From: Anastrepha obliqua
Taxonomy: Eukaryota; Arthropoda; Insecta; Diptera; Tephritidae
Direction of reading: 5' to 3'
DNA length: 64,000 nt
NCBI RefSeq assembly: GCF_027943255.1
Contig: NC_072892.1
Location: 32,325,792-32,389,791 of the forward strand
Positions 9,961 to 21,710 of the stretch are shown here, piece by piece. How positions within the stretch are numbered: position 1 is the stretch's first letter; each line of letters opens with the position of its first letter. The translations under genes were made by a program, and so were the position numbers. Under the pieces are notes generated by a model that did not search any database, was not told the origin of the DNA, and was given only the letters and a program-made list of their open reading frames with translations.

Positions 9961-10439
9961 CCGCTATCATAAAATGTTTTATTTAATATAGAAACATATT
10001 AAACTAATATTTCTTGTATTCAACTCTTGTATCAAACTCTTACATCTCACTCACGCATTTTCAAATTTTAGCCAAGCTATGGCCAAGCATTCGGCTATGG
10101 CGACCATACAACAAACACAGCAAAATTTCACACTAGTACTTTTTTCAAAGCAGCCACATTGTAAGCATACCTACAAATTAGTTGCCTTGCCGTTTAAAGT
10201 ACAGTAGATATAGTTTTCACTTATATGAAATTGCTATTGGTAAAAGAGAGATAGAATTCACACCGACTAGGGGAAAGGATAATGCCATTCTGATAATGCG
10301 CATATATTAGAGACTAATAAAATAATTGTAAATGTGTTGGAATTTTTGCCGAAAGTACTCAGCACTGTCTTGTAAGGTTAGTAATAAATTAAAAGAACAA
10401 TAAGAAAAAATATTCAAATACAGTGAGAAAGCAACAATT

Positions 10440-12285
10440 TAAAGACAAAAAAAAAAAAATAATTTAATTTTATCTGCATGATTTTTCTGCTGTTCACTGA
10501 AGCTTATTTTTAATAGAAAACATTTAATAACTTATTATAAGAATTGCATTAAAAAGTTTGAAAAAAAATCTCCGCAAATGTCTGAATAATGAAAAATAAA
10601 GTATTTCTCTCACTCAAAGAAAAACAACATTTGAAAATGTTTGGTGCAGACGAAGGCATATTGAATAGGAAGTATCAGTAGAGCAGCTGTTTTGTTTTTT
10701 TATTTATTTATTTGGTCTCTAAATTGTCAAGTTTTTTTTAATTACTCTAAATTTTCAATCTTTGTTTATAGGTTTTGACATATTAGCGACCAGAAACAAA
10801 AATAAAAGACATCGCTAATCCTCTTTTTGCTCTGCTGCTACTAACTGTTCAACTGCGCCTGGGTTAAAACAAATATTTTTATTATTTAAATATATTTTTA
10901 TATATACTTTATTTATTTATTTTTAATTAAATATATTTTATTAATTTTTTTATTTAAATATAATTATTTGATTTATTTTTTATTTAAATATATTTTATTT
11001 ATATATTTTTTGTTCTGCCAAAAACCATAACCAAAATTATTTTCAATCTCCGGCTACGAGGCTATCAATGACTGGTGTCTTCTCTTTGAACTATTTGACA
11101 AATTATTGTGATTTTTTGTTAAAAAATACAAGTCATCAACATTTTTTTTCATTTATTACGCAATTCCAGGTTATGAATTCTCATGTCTACATGACGCCGT
11201 TGGGTATTTTTAGTGGGAATATGTAACAGTAACAAGCGAGTAATTGAAATCCAATAGGGAAATTCGCAATGAAGTGCAAACATAAATTTCAATAACAAAA
11301 TGTATTTACTTGCCATCATAATTAAAAAAAGATACGATGCTACTCCATTTCCACTTAATTGTGAATTTCTCTGAGTTGATTTGTGCTTTTAGCGTCACAA
11401 ATTTTGAAAAGTTAATGAAAAGTTGTAAATTCAGATAGGCCCGCGAGAATATGATTCTGACTATAGACTTCTTCGTGTATGACGTATAGTAAATATGGCG
11501 AGGACGACTGTGATTTATGAGCGGCTAGTGACAAGGGACTTCTAGTGAAGAAGCAAAAATAGTTTTATAATTTCAATTTATGCAGCCTATGAAGCAAATC
11601 TAACAGCTTAGATCAAACAAAGTGTATAATTAAAATTAAAATCATTTATTGCGCAATCTAATAATAAAAATAATCAAGAACGGGCTCCTGCCTTTTGGGG
11701 AGGAAACATTAATATCTTATATCTTTGAAATATTATTAAACTCGCTAGGAAATCTAAAGATTGGAGCGAAGGAAAAGTAGTTCCATAAAACGAAAAATGG
11801 AAACGAACGGTTCTGTGAGGGATTTAGAAACCTGCTCAAGAAGATAAGGGATATTAATGCCACCGGAGGCTTGATCAAAGACTGGACAGTTCCTCTATTT
11901 CCCAGCGATGCACGACTTATAAATTTGCAGCGTGCACTTTAAAATGGAAAAAGTTAAAAAAAAAATGAAGAGATTGCAGAGCAAAACAAATGCATTTTCT
12001 TTGCACTCGATTCTTCTAGCAGGACAACTAAAAATTGGAACCAAATAATCGAAACATTTTGAGCGAATTTGTGTGTTAAAAAGTGCTTTCCCAGTATAGT
12101 GGTCTTTAAAATCTCTTGTACATCTATACAGGGAAGCTAAGCTACTGGAAGCCTTCGGAATTAAATACAAATGAACAATCATGAGCACACTACTGGGTCC
12201 GGCACTCGAAATGTAACCAATTAAAAATATCATAAACGTTCATAAAGTTTGGAAAACTACTTTTATTCAATTCAAAGTAAAAAAT
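10440..12285. other. AT-rich intronic sequence, nothing recognised
   Basis: Long A/T runs (about 10900-11020) and unassigned sequence. An open frame of 112 codons at 11895-12233 has no recognisable motif and no codon regularity I would trust. Confidence 0.5.
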
Positions 12286-12289
12286 GTGT

Positions 12290-12545
12290 GAAAATAATTC
12301 AAAATCAAGAATCAATTTACTTTTGCTCGATATGACCACATTTTGCCTTCACTATGGCCTTGAGACGGTCCAGAAGCGAGTCACAAGCTGCCCGAATGTG
12401 ACTTGCAGGTATTTTGGCCTACTCGCGGGCAATGGATTTTTTCAGCGCCTCGAGACTGATGAATCTTTTAGTTCGGACCTTGCTCTCCAAATGGCCCAAA
12501 GAGAATAATCCATTGGATTCGCGTCTGGTGAATTTGAGAGCCATT
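12290..12545 (-). pseudogene. Tc1/mariner superfamily transposase C-terminus (maT-like)
   Basis: The minus strand reads SPDANPMDYSLWA, shifts frame, then continues ESKVRTKRFISLEALKKS, IAREWAKIP and AACDSFLDRLKAIVKAK, ending CGHIEQK and stop. The NPMDYSLW block holds the last catalytic Asp in the style of maT (DD37D) elements. The rest of the gene is absent, although an ATG-led piece (MASTKITPRRERPSKDR, near 12742 minus) might be a remnant of its 5' end. Confidence 0.75.
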
Positions 12546-12759
12546 GTGAGATGCCCGTGCATCAGCTGTGCGAGCGGTCTGAAGTTGGTTACACTTCGAG
12601 TGCTGGGCCCTGTAAACCTAGAAAACAGTTGTTGGTGGTTACATAACCTCATTGTAATAGGCGATTGACTTCGTTGAAAGCAATTCGACAAGTCCTATCC
12701 TTCGATGGGCGTTCTCTCCTAGGCGTAATTTTGGTTGAAGCCATGATTTACTTCAGTTA

Positions 12760-13540
12760 TATTGTTAACTTAACTTCCTGTTAGGGTACAGTGGCGATAA
12801 CTTCTAAGACTTCTCCTGAGTCAATATCCCTAATAACAAAATTCCTCAAAAGAACCAATCTTTACCATAAGATTTAAAATAAAATTGTATCTACTAAGTT
12901 TAAGAATGGAAGTATGCATATGTATATAAAATTATCGAGCTTAAGGCCTCGCTGCTATAGCTCCTAACTTAAAATAGCTTATAAGATTTATGTTGTAAGC
13001 TAATTTTATATAAATAAAAATAAATTTACATATCAGCTGAATGAAATGTTTTTTATTTGTGTATGATAATTGATTTCTTTTTGCTGTTTTGAGGCTCTCC
13101 CTGCCCTCCATTCTCCCATTTACAAATGTGTTATTTTATCATTCAAACTTCATTGACATCAATGTCGTTATTATTATTGTTATTGGCTGCAATAAAACAG
13201 CAGACTACAGCATTTTCATAAATTTTTATAATATGCATAAATTTGGCATTAACAACCATTAAAAGGCTGGAATGCCTTTACGCTCCCAAATTTTGAATTC
13301 AAAAGCGCACCTCCAGAAATAGAGTAAAATAAAATGCATTCACATGTACATACATACATACATACATACAAGTATATACCCATTTCAATGAGCAAAAAAT
13401 CCGATAATGACATACAAAATGATATTCTCACACCAGAAAATGTATCATAACAACCCAACTGTGAAGCGCATGATGCACTTGCTAGGGCCATTAATTTTAC
13501 TGTGAGCGTAATAATGAAAAATAGAAAAAAGTTTTCTTGT
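12760..13540. other. Unassigned intronic sequence with TACA microsatellite
   Basis: Contains a (TACA)n run at about 13347-13372 and otherwise no recognisable feature. Confidence 0.5.
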
Positions 13541-14450
13541 CACTGAAAATGATTCGTTGGTTTTTTTCATAAAATTTTTGAGGCACCTACTAACCATGGT
13601 TTTGCAAGGCATAAACGGCTTCCTCTGCAGGCGCAAATTGTTGCCCGCGTAGTTTGCGTTTTATGTACGAGAAAACATAACTGGATATCAAACAAGGATT
13701 TACAGCAGATGATCCATTGGATGTTTTGAGTAGTAGAAAACACTCTCGTTTGAATAGATGTGTGTTGTAAAAGTATAAACATGCCCCCTAAATGTTTGAG
13801 GAATCCTGTTGGAATGTCAGCCCTTGGTCGGATATAAATCCGGGATCGTTGCGGTAACGTAGGAAAACGTAGAACTGCTGTGGAAACCAAAGTGTGGGTG
13901 GTGGAGAATTACTCATTTTTGACGGTTGTTCGCGGGTTGCTATTTATATTTCTGGCCCAACAATGGAAAAATGAACATCGGTGGTTGAAAACGGTTGTAT
14001 TTCTCTTCAAAATATTTTCCATAATGATGAATACACTTTTGCATTCATTTGAACCAATTTTCGGAGAATTTTGTCCAGCCACATTTCCTGGACGTTTTTT
14101 AAATTGTGTTGGATGCAACGCGAACACACCTTTTTTACCACAAGGTGACCATGCAAAATTTTATTGCTGCTCGCCATACCGATGCCCATGAAAGCCTCAA
14201 TTTACGGTGTGTGACAAGACGACCTTGCCCAATCATTTCGTGTGCAGTATCGATACTTTATGGCACAACTGATTTTGGAAGACTTTATCAAAATTCGTCG
14301 GTGAATGAAGAGCGGACATGGGAAAAATTCATTGTACCTGATTTTACTGTATTAAACGATGGTGCTTGCATGCCATATAAAGATTTTAGCTCATCAATGT
14401 TTTCCTTAAATGGTCGCACGAAAATGTTTAATTACATTTTTTTCGGAGAT
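13540..14450 (-). pseudogene. Nearly full-length but badly decayed mariner transposase
   Basis: Scattered across three minus-strand frames are mariner landmarks in the right order: IDELKSLYG, SSFTDEF, PKSVVP, DTAHEMIGQGRLVTHRK, MGIGMASSNKILHGHLVVKK, CSR.IQHNL, and at the C-terminus FSYIKRKLRGQQFAPAEEAV. Stops and frameshifts occur throughout, and the middle catalytic part is barely readable. No terminal repeats were found. It lies in intron 1, in the same orientation as the host gene. Confidence 0.75.
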
Positions 14451-14624
14451 GAATTTTTAAGGTCACTGTAATCAACACTAATATGGCTCACACTTCAACA
14501 AGTCCTGAATGCGTTTGAGGTAAAATATGTTAAGCTTTCGAATGTTAACATCAACAATACACCCGACAACAGTACAAGTGCCTAAGTTCAGAAATATATA
14601 AATAGCAGTCCTCCTTATGTCAAA

Positions 14625-14820
14625 ATAAAGGTAGGCCCAGGAAACATACTGTTTCGACAGGTTGGGTTCAGAGGGAGAGGGATGTTAGATGAGTGGGTTT
14701 TAAAGGGCATGTGAAAAGGTGGTTAGTGAAGTGGGGGGTGCCTTCACATGCCGGACATATGTTTGGTATGTCGGGGTCAATTCTGGATAAGTAGGAGTTT
14801 AACCTGCTACAATATCATTC
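14625..14820 (-). pseudogene. Jockey-type LINE 3' coding end, copy A
   Basis: The minus strand encodes LNSYLSRIDPDIPNICPACE, then GTPHFTNHLFTCPLKPTHLT and VETVCFLGLP. The CPAC...H..NHLF.CP pattern is the Cys/His cluster at the C-terminus of Jockey-like non-LTR ORF2. Two related copies lie at 16858-18665 (interrupted) and 34545-34990. One in-frame stop is present. Confidence 0.8.
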
Positions 14821-14930
14821 CCATGGCAGCCGGTTCTACGTTACCGGAATGACTCGGGTTCTTCCCGACCAAGGGCTGCCGCCCCAGTAAACTAGCCCTG
14901 TCTAGTGAACAGTTTGCATACCTTCTTCAT
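14821..14930. repeat. Unclassified repeat fused to the LINE end
   Basis: At about 14815 the LINE sequence, shared with copy C up to AACCTGCTACA, changes abruptly to CCGGTTCTACGTTACCGGAA and CCGACCAAGGGCTGCCGCC, absent from the other LINE copies. It looks like a separate repeat joined at the breakpoint. Confidence 0.4.
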
Positions 14931-16760
14931 GGATGCCTCATTCATCACCAGTCACGATCTTATACATAGATGTGTTTTGAAGCTACTCAAGACATCTTTT
15001 TAATACATAATGGACCTATTTTGATTTATATATTTTTACAGGCATCCTCAGATTCTGTTAGATCCATCGCGAATAATTCTTTGTTCACTACTAAAATATT
15101 GCCCCCTGTTCACTACTAATAGCGCAGGTTGCTTCAACCTTTCACCATGCCACTATAAATTTTTGGCACAGCATAAATGTTTTCTGACATAACAAATGAT
15201 TTTGAGCTCTTCTTATCAAATTCGCCATTCGCATATTAGCAAGGACGTCTGCCATTAAATTCATTCAATTTCATTTACCAAAGGTTGAAGTAATAAGGTA
15301 CCCTTGCCTGGATAACCCATGTCGAAAATCGTAATAAATAATCGCACGAAAATGCCAGCTAGCGCCTAGCAACTGTTAAGCCCACAATATACAATAAATA
15401 GTAATGCTCTTATTATATCATCTGTCCTGAAATAGTACAACTTATTTAGAAGTCGTCGCGCCTGCGCTTGCCACCCAAGCGTTTACCACAAACTACAGAT
15501 ACACAAACAATCGAATATTGTAATACATGTCTTTGTGCTGGTTACATATCTCAATCGCAGTACACTTGCCTGGTGACATGTCTGCTGGGTCATGAAGGTC
15601 TCGTGGGAGTCAAAAGGGTGCCTATTCACATTTATTGATATAAAAAATTTAAATTTTTCTGTTGTGTTGATGCTTTGGCCCACCTACTTGCGGTTGCTAG
15701 TGCTGATAATTTTTTATAATGGTCTGGAATAATCCTTTACACGACATTCAACAGCAATTCACATTCCTACACACATACACAACTCCATACCCATACACAT
15801 TTAAAAACAGAAATAAATTTATGCTATAATTTTGGTTGTTTTGTAGGTGGCAATTGACAGTGGCAGCCACAACAATCAATTCACGTAACGAGTATGCATC
15901 ATCGTCGGTGGCAAGAGCAGAAAAAACGGTAGAAAGACGGTGTGTCTTGGCCAAAACAGGATTTGTTAAGACGCATTGATGCATTGTGCGAAGGACAGCC
16001 AAACAATTTCGACTCCACCTTTGTCTTCAATTGTAAATCATTCAAAATTTAATTGCATTCAAATTTGAGTAGAATGCCATACAATAAATAGATAAACACA
16101 TGTGTACAAATGTATGTATGTATGCACCCGCACATTGTTGCAAGTATACATATTTGTTTGTAGATTTGTTGTTATATTAGGGAGGGATATTGTTGCAATG
16201 GCTGTTGCAGATCAAAACAGAAATATGCTCCTATACATATATATGTATGTATGCATGTTACGCTATTGTTAACACTGTGTGGGTGCTTTGTGTAATTGTT
16301 ATTATTATTAATATTTTTTCTTTTTTTTTTATTGGTTGGTTATGGAATTCTGTTATGACTGATCTTGGCGGGAGTGCTATTGTTTGTCTGTCTCTCTGCT
16401 GGCAACTTTGACATTGGGTTGTCGTGGATTAAGCGCCGTCATTATTTACACACTGGGTGGCATACATACGAATTCAAAAATGATTCAATAAGTTTTGCAT
16501 TGTTGCAGGTCGGAACGAATTCGTTAAGTTCTGGTGAGTACAATGGGATTTGTGTAGACAATTTGTAAACTTGACTTTGTCGATTGTTTTCTAAAGCAAT
16601 TTCACGGCTAAACGGATATAAATTTATTAGTGAACTTGATCTTTAAGGGATAATTGATTCATCGAAAAATGACAGTAAATAAATCTGTTCATTTCGTTTT
16701 CATAAAATTTATTTATTCCATAGCAAGGCGCATTCATACAAAGTGATATCAGCGGAGAAA
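14931..16760. other. Unassigned intronic sequence
   Basis: Short TATG/TGTA microsatellites at about 16105-16130 and 16240-16255. Small open frames (for example 15483-15683 and 16190-16411) have no motif support. Confidence 0.5.
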
Positions 16761-16948
16761 CTAATTTGTTGTTGTTGTTGGAGTAGTTGACAAAACCAAG
16801 AAAAGTGCAGTGAAGTCATCGGCCGTGTTGTTGTTGTTGCAGCAGTTTACTAAGTCATCGGTCGTGGTCGCCTATATCATCTAACGACAGGCCAGAAAAC
16901 AGACTGCTTCAACAGGGTGGGACCAAAGGGAAAAGCGTGTCAGATTAG

Positions 16949-18389
16949 GCGGCGTCCATAAATTACGTGAGGTGTTTTTTTCAATTTTCTGTACCTCCCT
17001 CCCCCCCTGATGAGATGTCGTGAGATTTTATTCAACCCCCTCCCCATTCCCCAATCTCACGTGAGATTTTTAAAAATGTGGGTTTCTTATGTAAACGCGT
17101 TAGATTGTTATTGTAAAAAGAAAAAAAAAATACTTCGTGCTTTTATTTACGACTAGTAATCAATATTGCTGAGAATTATAAGTGTAATAAAAATTTAACA
17201 ATCGTAACTACTGCGATTAAAAAAAGAATATCTACTCTAATTCAGTCCATGGAGAATCATGCGCGGTTTCAAGAGAAACTATTGGGACCAACATGTCCAT
17301 ATGATTTTCAGTAAAATCATCTGCTCCTTCAACTTCGTTCTGATCTATCCACTCTAAGCCGTTGACGCTTGCGCACAGTAACTCATTAGCTGGTCTTGCG
17401 ACAATCCGTGAGGGTCGCAAATTTGCGGTACATACGTGCTTGCTTAGCTGGTGCAATGTGAGCTGCTTGCCTGTGCTCTGCAGCTCTTGTGATAGAAGTA
17501 AATACCGCATGTACTGCAGCATCTTTTCTCTAAATCATCACGTATACTTGGGCAATAGAGATCATAAGGCGTGCTGATAAAGGCATTCAGCGGTTGAATC
17601 GGTAGGCGTATTAGAAATGGAGCAAATGACTTTCCGTAATGTTCTTTAAAGTCCGGAATTATCAAACGTCAATCAACCTAAGTGATGGGGTATGGAGGTG
17701 GCAGAAAACGGTCGTGAAGAATAATATGCAGATCATTCCGGCGTGGGCTGCAGCAGTTCTGATCATCGCATTTCACAACCTAAAAAAAAATTAAAAACAA
17801 TTTCCCTTTGTAACTCTTAATAAAAATTTGTTGACATTCGAGCTCGTTAAAAAACTAAAAAAAAAAAAATAAAATAGGCACGCATAAAGATTTGATATGA
17901 ATCAACTGTAATGTACCTGGAGTAAATATTGGCTCTCTCTAAACAAAGAAGGTTGGAACCTGTCCGTGTGTCGCTGCCACTCAGCTCGTACGCTCTTGTT
18001 CATTGAGTCGCACGTTCGGCTGATAGTGGCGCGAAAACAAACGACGAGCTACACTGTACCGTAAATTCAGATTAAATTGAGCTATTTGGTATAAAACAAA
18101 TATGGCGGTTTGAGAGCAGTGATTTATAACGTCGAAGTATGAATAAAATTATTTTCTTTCGAACGAATTAGTGAATAATCTTAATAATACTACGATTACG
18201 CTTAAGATTAAATCTTCAGCATGTACAATCTGGATAATGGACTAAAATAGTATAATTTTTTTTGTGTCAATCAGAAAAAAATTGCGTGATATTTGCCGAG
18301 ACCGCCCCCTCTCTCCAACGTGAGATTAGATGAGATTTGACTCGACCCCCTCCCTCCTTAAATATCTCACGTAATTTATGGACGCCCCC
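16949..18389 (-). mobile_element. TIR DNA transposon of unknown family, 1,441 bp
   Basis: Both ends carry GGCGTCCATAAATTACGTGAG as inverted repeats (left start 16949, right end 18389). They are flanked by TTAG (16945-16948 and 18390-18393), a 4-bp duplication confirmed by the uninterrupted LINE copies. Subterminal TCTCACGT/ACGTGAGAT motifs recur on both sides. The interior encodes only a degenerate minus-strand C-terminal frame (17232-17665). The superfamily cannot be named safely; Kolobok- or piggyBac-like TTAA users and others with 4-bp targets are possible. Confidence 0.8.
17232..17665 (-). pseudogene. Unidentified transposase C-terminal relic
   Basis: Two overlapping minus-strand frames (17665-17444 and 17522-17232) read as one protein after a shift: DFKEHYGKSFAPFLIRLPIQ, LYCPSIRDDLEK, then MLQYMRYLLLSQ... 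ending DSPWTELE. I do not recognise the family. Position inside the TIR element suggests its transposase. Confidence 0.4.
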
Positions 18390-18819
18390 TTAGTGGATTT
18401 AATCGGGTTAGTGTCATATGGGGAAGCTTAAGATGCCGGACTTATATTGATCATATCTGGGTGCATTCTGGATAAGTAGAAGTTTAATCTGGGAAAATAT
18501 TCCGATCGTAATTGTGCCAATGTAACGCGGGTCTTACGAGCCAGCTGATGGTGATTGTCTGCGATGTATGGTGGTTGGACTCCGATAACGGCTTTCGGGC
18601 GTGAGAATTCATGAAAGTGGTAAGCGATTCTCGGCGAAAGCTGTTTTTAAGTCCTGTGGGCTCCAGTAGTTGTTGTATGCAAGTCTCGTTCTCGTAAAAA
18701 TTACATTAAAACTTTCAAATTTTTAACCAGAATTTGTAGATTTTTTTTTTGGTTATGTAGTTATATAGCCCATTTAATGTAAACTTCGAGTATATGGACA
18801 TTTTTAGATTTAGGACATT

Positions 18820-18965
18820 ATACAGCGAATAAAGATCCACCGGCTTCGTTGGCTGGGTCATGTAGTCCGAATGCATACAAACGCCCCGGCTCTGCAAGTA
18901 TTCGATGCAGTACCAGCTGTGGTAGCAGAGGAAGCCCTTCTCTTGCGCCAATCAAGAAGATGAAG
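18820..18965 (+). pseudogene. LINE C-terminal scrap
   Basis: The plus strand encodes IHRLRWLGHVVRMHTNAPAL followed by QVFDAVPA. The RLRWLGHV.RM..NAPA pattern is typical of the C-terminal part of several LINE polyproteins. About 45 codons only. Confidence 0.65.
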
Positions 18966-19025
18966 AAGATTTTTAGAATTCATTGTATATAATTTGGTAT
19001 TTTTTATTAAATTATAAAGTTTCCG

Positions 19026-19325
19026 TATTACAATAGCCGGAATGGATTTGTGCGTGACTACCTCTCGGTAAGGCTTGGGTTAGATTTCCATTGTGGGTAT
19101 AAAAAAAAACAAACGATAGAAAGGGGTTTTTTATATCCGTAACCCCCAGGTAGGCAATGGCAAACTTTCGAGCGTATTTCTGTCATGAAAAAAAGACTTA
19201 TAAAAAGGCCTATCTGCCGTTCGGAGGCGGCATAAAACCGTAGGCCACTAAATTGGTAAAACAACAACAAGACACACAGAGCTTGGCCAAATATCCAATA
19301 ATGTGAGTAAGCGCGTAAATAAATA
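19026..19325 (+). mobile_element. Degenerate family S SINE
   Basis: Family body landmarks persist: GTGCGTGACTACC, CCCCCAGGTAGGCAATGGCAA, GTATTTCTGTCATGAAAAAA, ATCTGCCGTTCGGAGGCGGC and GAGCTTGGCCAAATA. The tRNA-like head is eroded. Confidence 0.75.
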
Positions 19326-19329
19326 AGTA

Positions 19330-20132
19330 TTTCATTTTATTTAATTCTTTTAAAAGTAATTTCTTTGATTGAGCGATTTTTCTATAAAAAGAAGTGCTGA
19401 TTAAAGAATTTACTGGTTTACTCAAATACAAATTTGGGGGTTTTCAACATTCCATTGAGTGGGGATTATTGTACTTAATTATTTAGTTTAATTAGTTTTG
19501 CAAAAGTTGTCATCGTAGATAATCCAAGTGACTGTATCGTTATGCCCCTGTTTAACAACGTTATCATTATAATTCAATATGTGCTTTAATCTGCAAGCTT
19601 GTTGTTGGAATTGTGACATGACAAAAATCTTTACTTAAAAATGACTCATAACCAAAATACCCAAAATATTGCCAATACAATCATAGCAGAAAAGTTTGCG
19701 CTCTGGGCTTTCCGTTAACTTGTTTCGCCTCTATCATTCTTGTTGTCAATACATATATATAGTACATATATTTATGCATGAATACATATGTATATTTATG
19801 GCAAAATAAGTCACAATGTGATTAAAAAAAGAGCAATAACCCCAACTTGTTGCCGAACCTCGTTGTTGTTTCATGGCGGGGCTTTTGTCTTAGTTACGAT
19901 CAGATCAAAACAAAAAACAGCTGGCACTGTGCGAAGAAGAAGCACACAATGCAAAAGTGAATCTTTTGCCAAAAATAGAAGTTAATGACACACCTTCGCG
20001 CCTGAGCGTCTTTTAATCAAATCGGCATCATTGACTTTCCCCCAAAATTTGTCTAAGTGTTAGTTTTCATTTTAGTTCAGATGATAAGCACTAACGTCGT
20101 TGTGGAAATGTATTTTACAATATTTTTGCACA
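19330..20132. other. Unassigned sequence at the 5' end of intron 1
   Basis: AT-rich, with a TATA/CATA run near 19750-19800. No recognisable coding or repeat match. Confidence 0.5.
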
Positions 20133-20141
20133 TTAGCTCAC

Positions 20142-20354
20142 CTTTCGCATGCGAATAGAAGCACCCACTCGTTCCGATTTCATATAATTGGCACATATTA
20201 ACGCAGTCACACCGCCGCCCACAAACACTAAATATTTTGAATAACTCTTTGGCACATTTTTTGTGCTTTGAAATTTATGGAAATTTCTTTGTAAAGGTCG
20301 CAAATTTTGGTTTAAATTTAATGCCCGAATAGCAAATTTACCAAACGTAGCCAT
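20142..20354 (-). CDS. MICU3: Exon 1 of mitochondrial calcium uptake protein (MICU2/3-like)
   Basis: ATG at 20354 (context GAAGAATGG) opens 71 codons ending at a donor AAG|GTGAGC (20142/20141). Residues 1-35 are rich in Arg, Lys and Asn and lack acidic residues (RALNLNQNLRPLQRNFHKF), as in a mitochondrial targeting peptide. Residues 41-58 (YLVFVGGGVTALICANYM) form a hydrophobic segment fitting an inner-membrane anchor or part of the import signal. The exon ends in phase 0 and joins exon 2 directly to give IRMRK|AEDENLLKKL. Together the two exons give 117 codons, about a quarter of a typical MICU protein. The alternative, an unrelated small mitochondrial protein, is less likely because the splice phases agree. 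Confidence 0.8.
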
Positions 20355-20559
20355 TCTTCAAAAGGCGAACAAATTACTAAAGAAGTAAAGGCGAAGAAGA
20401 ATGTGAATAAGTTGACAGTACCGGTATTGCCAGCATGGACTTCCAAGTGATAAGGTAGGAATTTGTAGAGAATGGTGTGGAGAGATTGATGAAATGAAAT
20501 TAGAGTACCGAAATGTTGGTACAATAAAGTTAAATAAAAAAATTAGATAAGAATAAATT

Positions 20560-20861
20560 AAATTAAATAAAAGGAAAGGTAGCAAAATAAAATGAAATTA
20601 GATTAAATTAAAAGTAAAAAAGCAGTCGCATTAAATAAAATAAATAAAATTGGAGTAATATAAAATAAAATAAAATAAAACTTAAAAAAATTAAATGAAA
20701 CTGAATAAAAAAAAATGAAAAAAGTTAATTAAAAATAAAATAAAATTTTATTAAACTGAGTAAAACAAAAATAAATTAAAGTATAGTAAGGAAAATAAAA
20801 TAAAATAAAGTAAAATAAAATTAAATTAAAAAAGCAAAATGAACTATATATGTAACTAATT

Positions 20862-20894
<33 letters not shown>

Positions 20895-21710
20895 ATAAGT
20901 AATGTGAAGCAAAATAAAGGAAAACTGAATAAAAAAAAATTAGATTAAATTAAATGAAAGTAATTAAAAAAGTAAATGAGAAGAAATAAAAAAAATGAAT
21001 AAAACAGAATAAAATTGCATTAAATTATAGTAAGTAAAACATAATAAAATAAAGAAAAGTATAAAGAAATATTGAAATAAAAAATAAATAATTTGAAATA
21101 AAATAAAATATCATAAAACTGAATAAGATAAAAAAAAAATAAAAAATAAAAAATGAAATGAAAGTAATTAAAAAAAGGAAATGAAAAAAATAAAACTAAA
21201 AAAAATGAAAACAAAATAAAATTAAATTATAGTAAGTAAAATATAATAAACTAAAATTAAAGTAAATGTAAAAAAGCAAAATTAACTTAAAACTAAGTAA
21301 TATTAAAATAAAAAATAAATAATTTGAAGTAAAATAAAATGAAACTGAATGCAAAAAAATAATAATAAAAAATGTAATTAAATGAAGTGAAAGTAATTCT
21401 TAAGTGTAAATGAAAAATAAAATAAAATGAAATAAACTGAATAAAATAAAATTTAGTAAAATAGAGTAAAATAAATAAAAGTGAAAATTAAACCAAATTA
21501 AAACGACACAAAGTAAAGAACACTAAAATAGTATAAAATAAAATCGAATATAATTAAACAGAATTAAAATAACAGAATATAATGCCAAATTAAATGGAGG
21601 CAAAACCGAATAAAACAATAAATTAATAAAACAATAAAATGTATAATAATAATAATAAATTTTAATAATAATAAATTTTTAATGAACTCAACCCATTGGA
21701 ATGGTTATTA
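20560..21710. repeat. 1.1-kb A-rich degenerate TAAAA tract
   Basis: The plus strand is almost entirely A and T with many AATAAAATAAAA units and few C residues, with no single exact period. It begins about 200 bp upstream of the MICU-type start codon. Open frames on the minus strand here (such as 21020-21214) are Phe/Tyr/Leu-rich artefacts of the composition. Confidence 0.9.

Larger units (their letters stand above)
16858..18665 (-). pseudogene. Jockey-type LINE 3' end, copy B, split by a transposon
   Basis: Segments 16858-16948 and 18394-18665 together align with copies A and C, for example ATTCTGGATAAGTAGAAGTTTAA and GTGGTTGGACTCCGATAACGGC. The 3' side, on the plus strand, is preceded by GTT repeats, i.e. 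a (CAA)n-like tail. The element at 16949-18389 sits exactly between the two halves. Confidence 0.8.
8433..20141 (-). other. Intron 1 of the MICU-type gene (11.7 kb)
   Basis: Donor GTGAGC at 20141 and acceptor CAG at 8433 bracket an 11,709-bp intron. It is filled with repeats: SINE (8942), minisatellite (9790), maT-like end (12290), mariner relic (13540), Jockey-type LINE ends (14625; 16858 and 18394), a TIR transposon (16949), a LINE scrap (18820) and a degenerate SINE (19026). The length is much greater than a compact dipteran intron and is largely explained by these insertions. Confidence 0.75.

Noticed and set aside
11895..12233. 112-codon minus-strand open frame in intron 1
   Set aside because: No motif, no splice partner, and not recognisable as any element in the window.
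12245..12790. Complete maT-type element with terminal repeats
   Set aside because: I could not pair the flanks into inverted repeats; only the C-terminal coding piece is supported.
21020..21214. Phe/Tyr/Leu-rich open frame resembling a membrane protein
   Set aside because: It is a product of the A/T-only tract; composition alone explains the hydrophobic translation.
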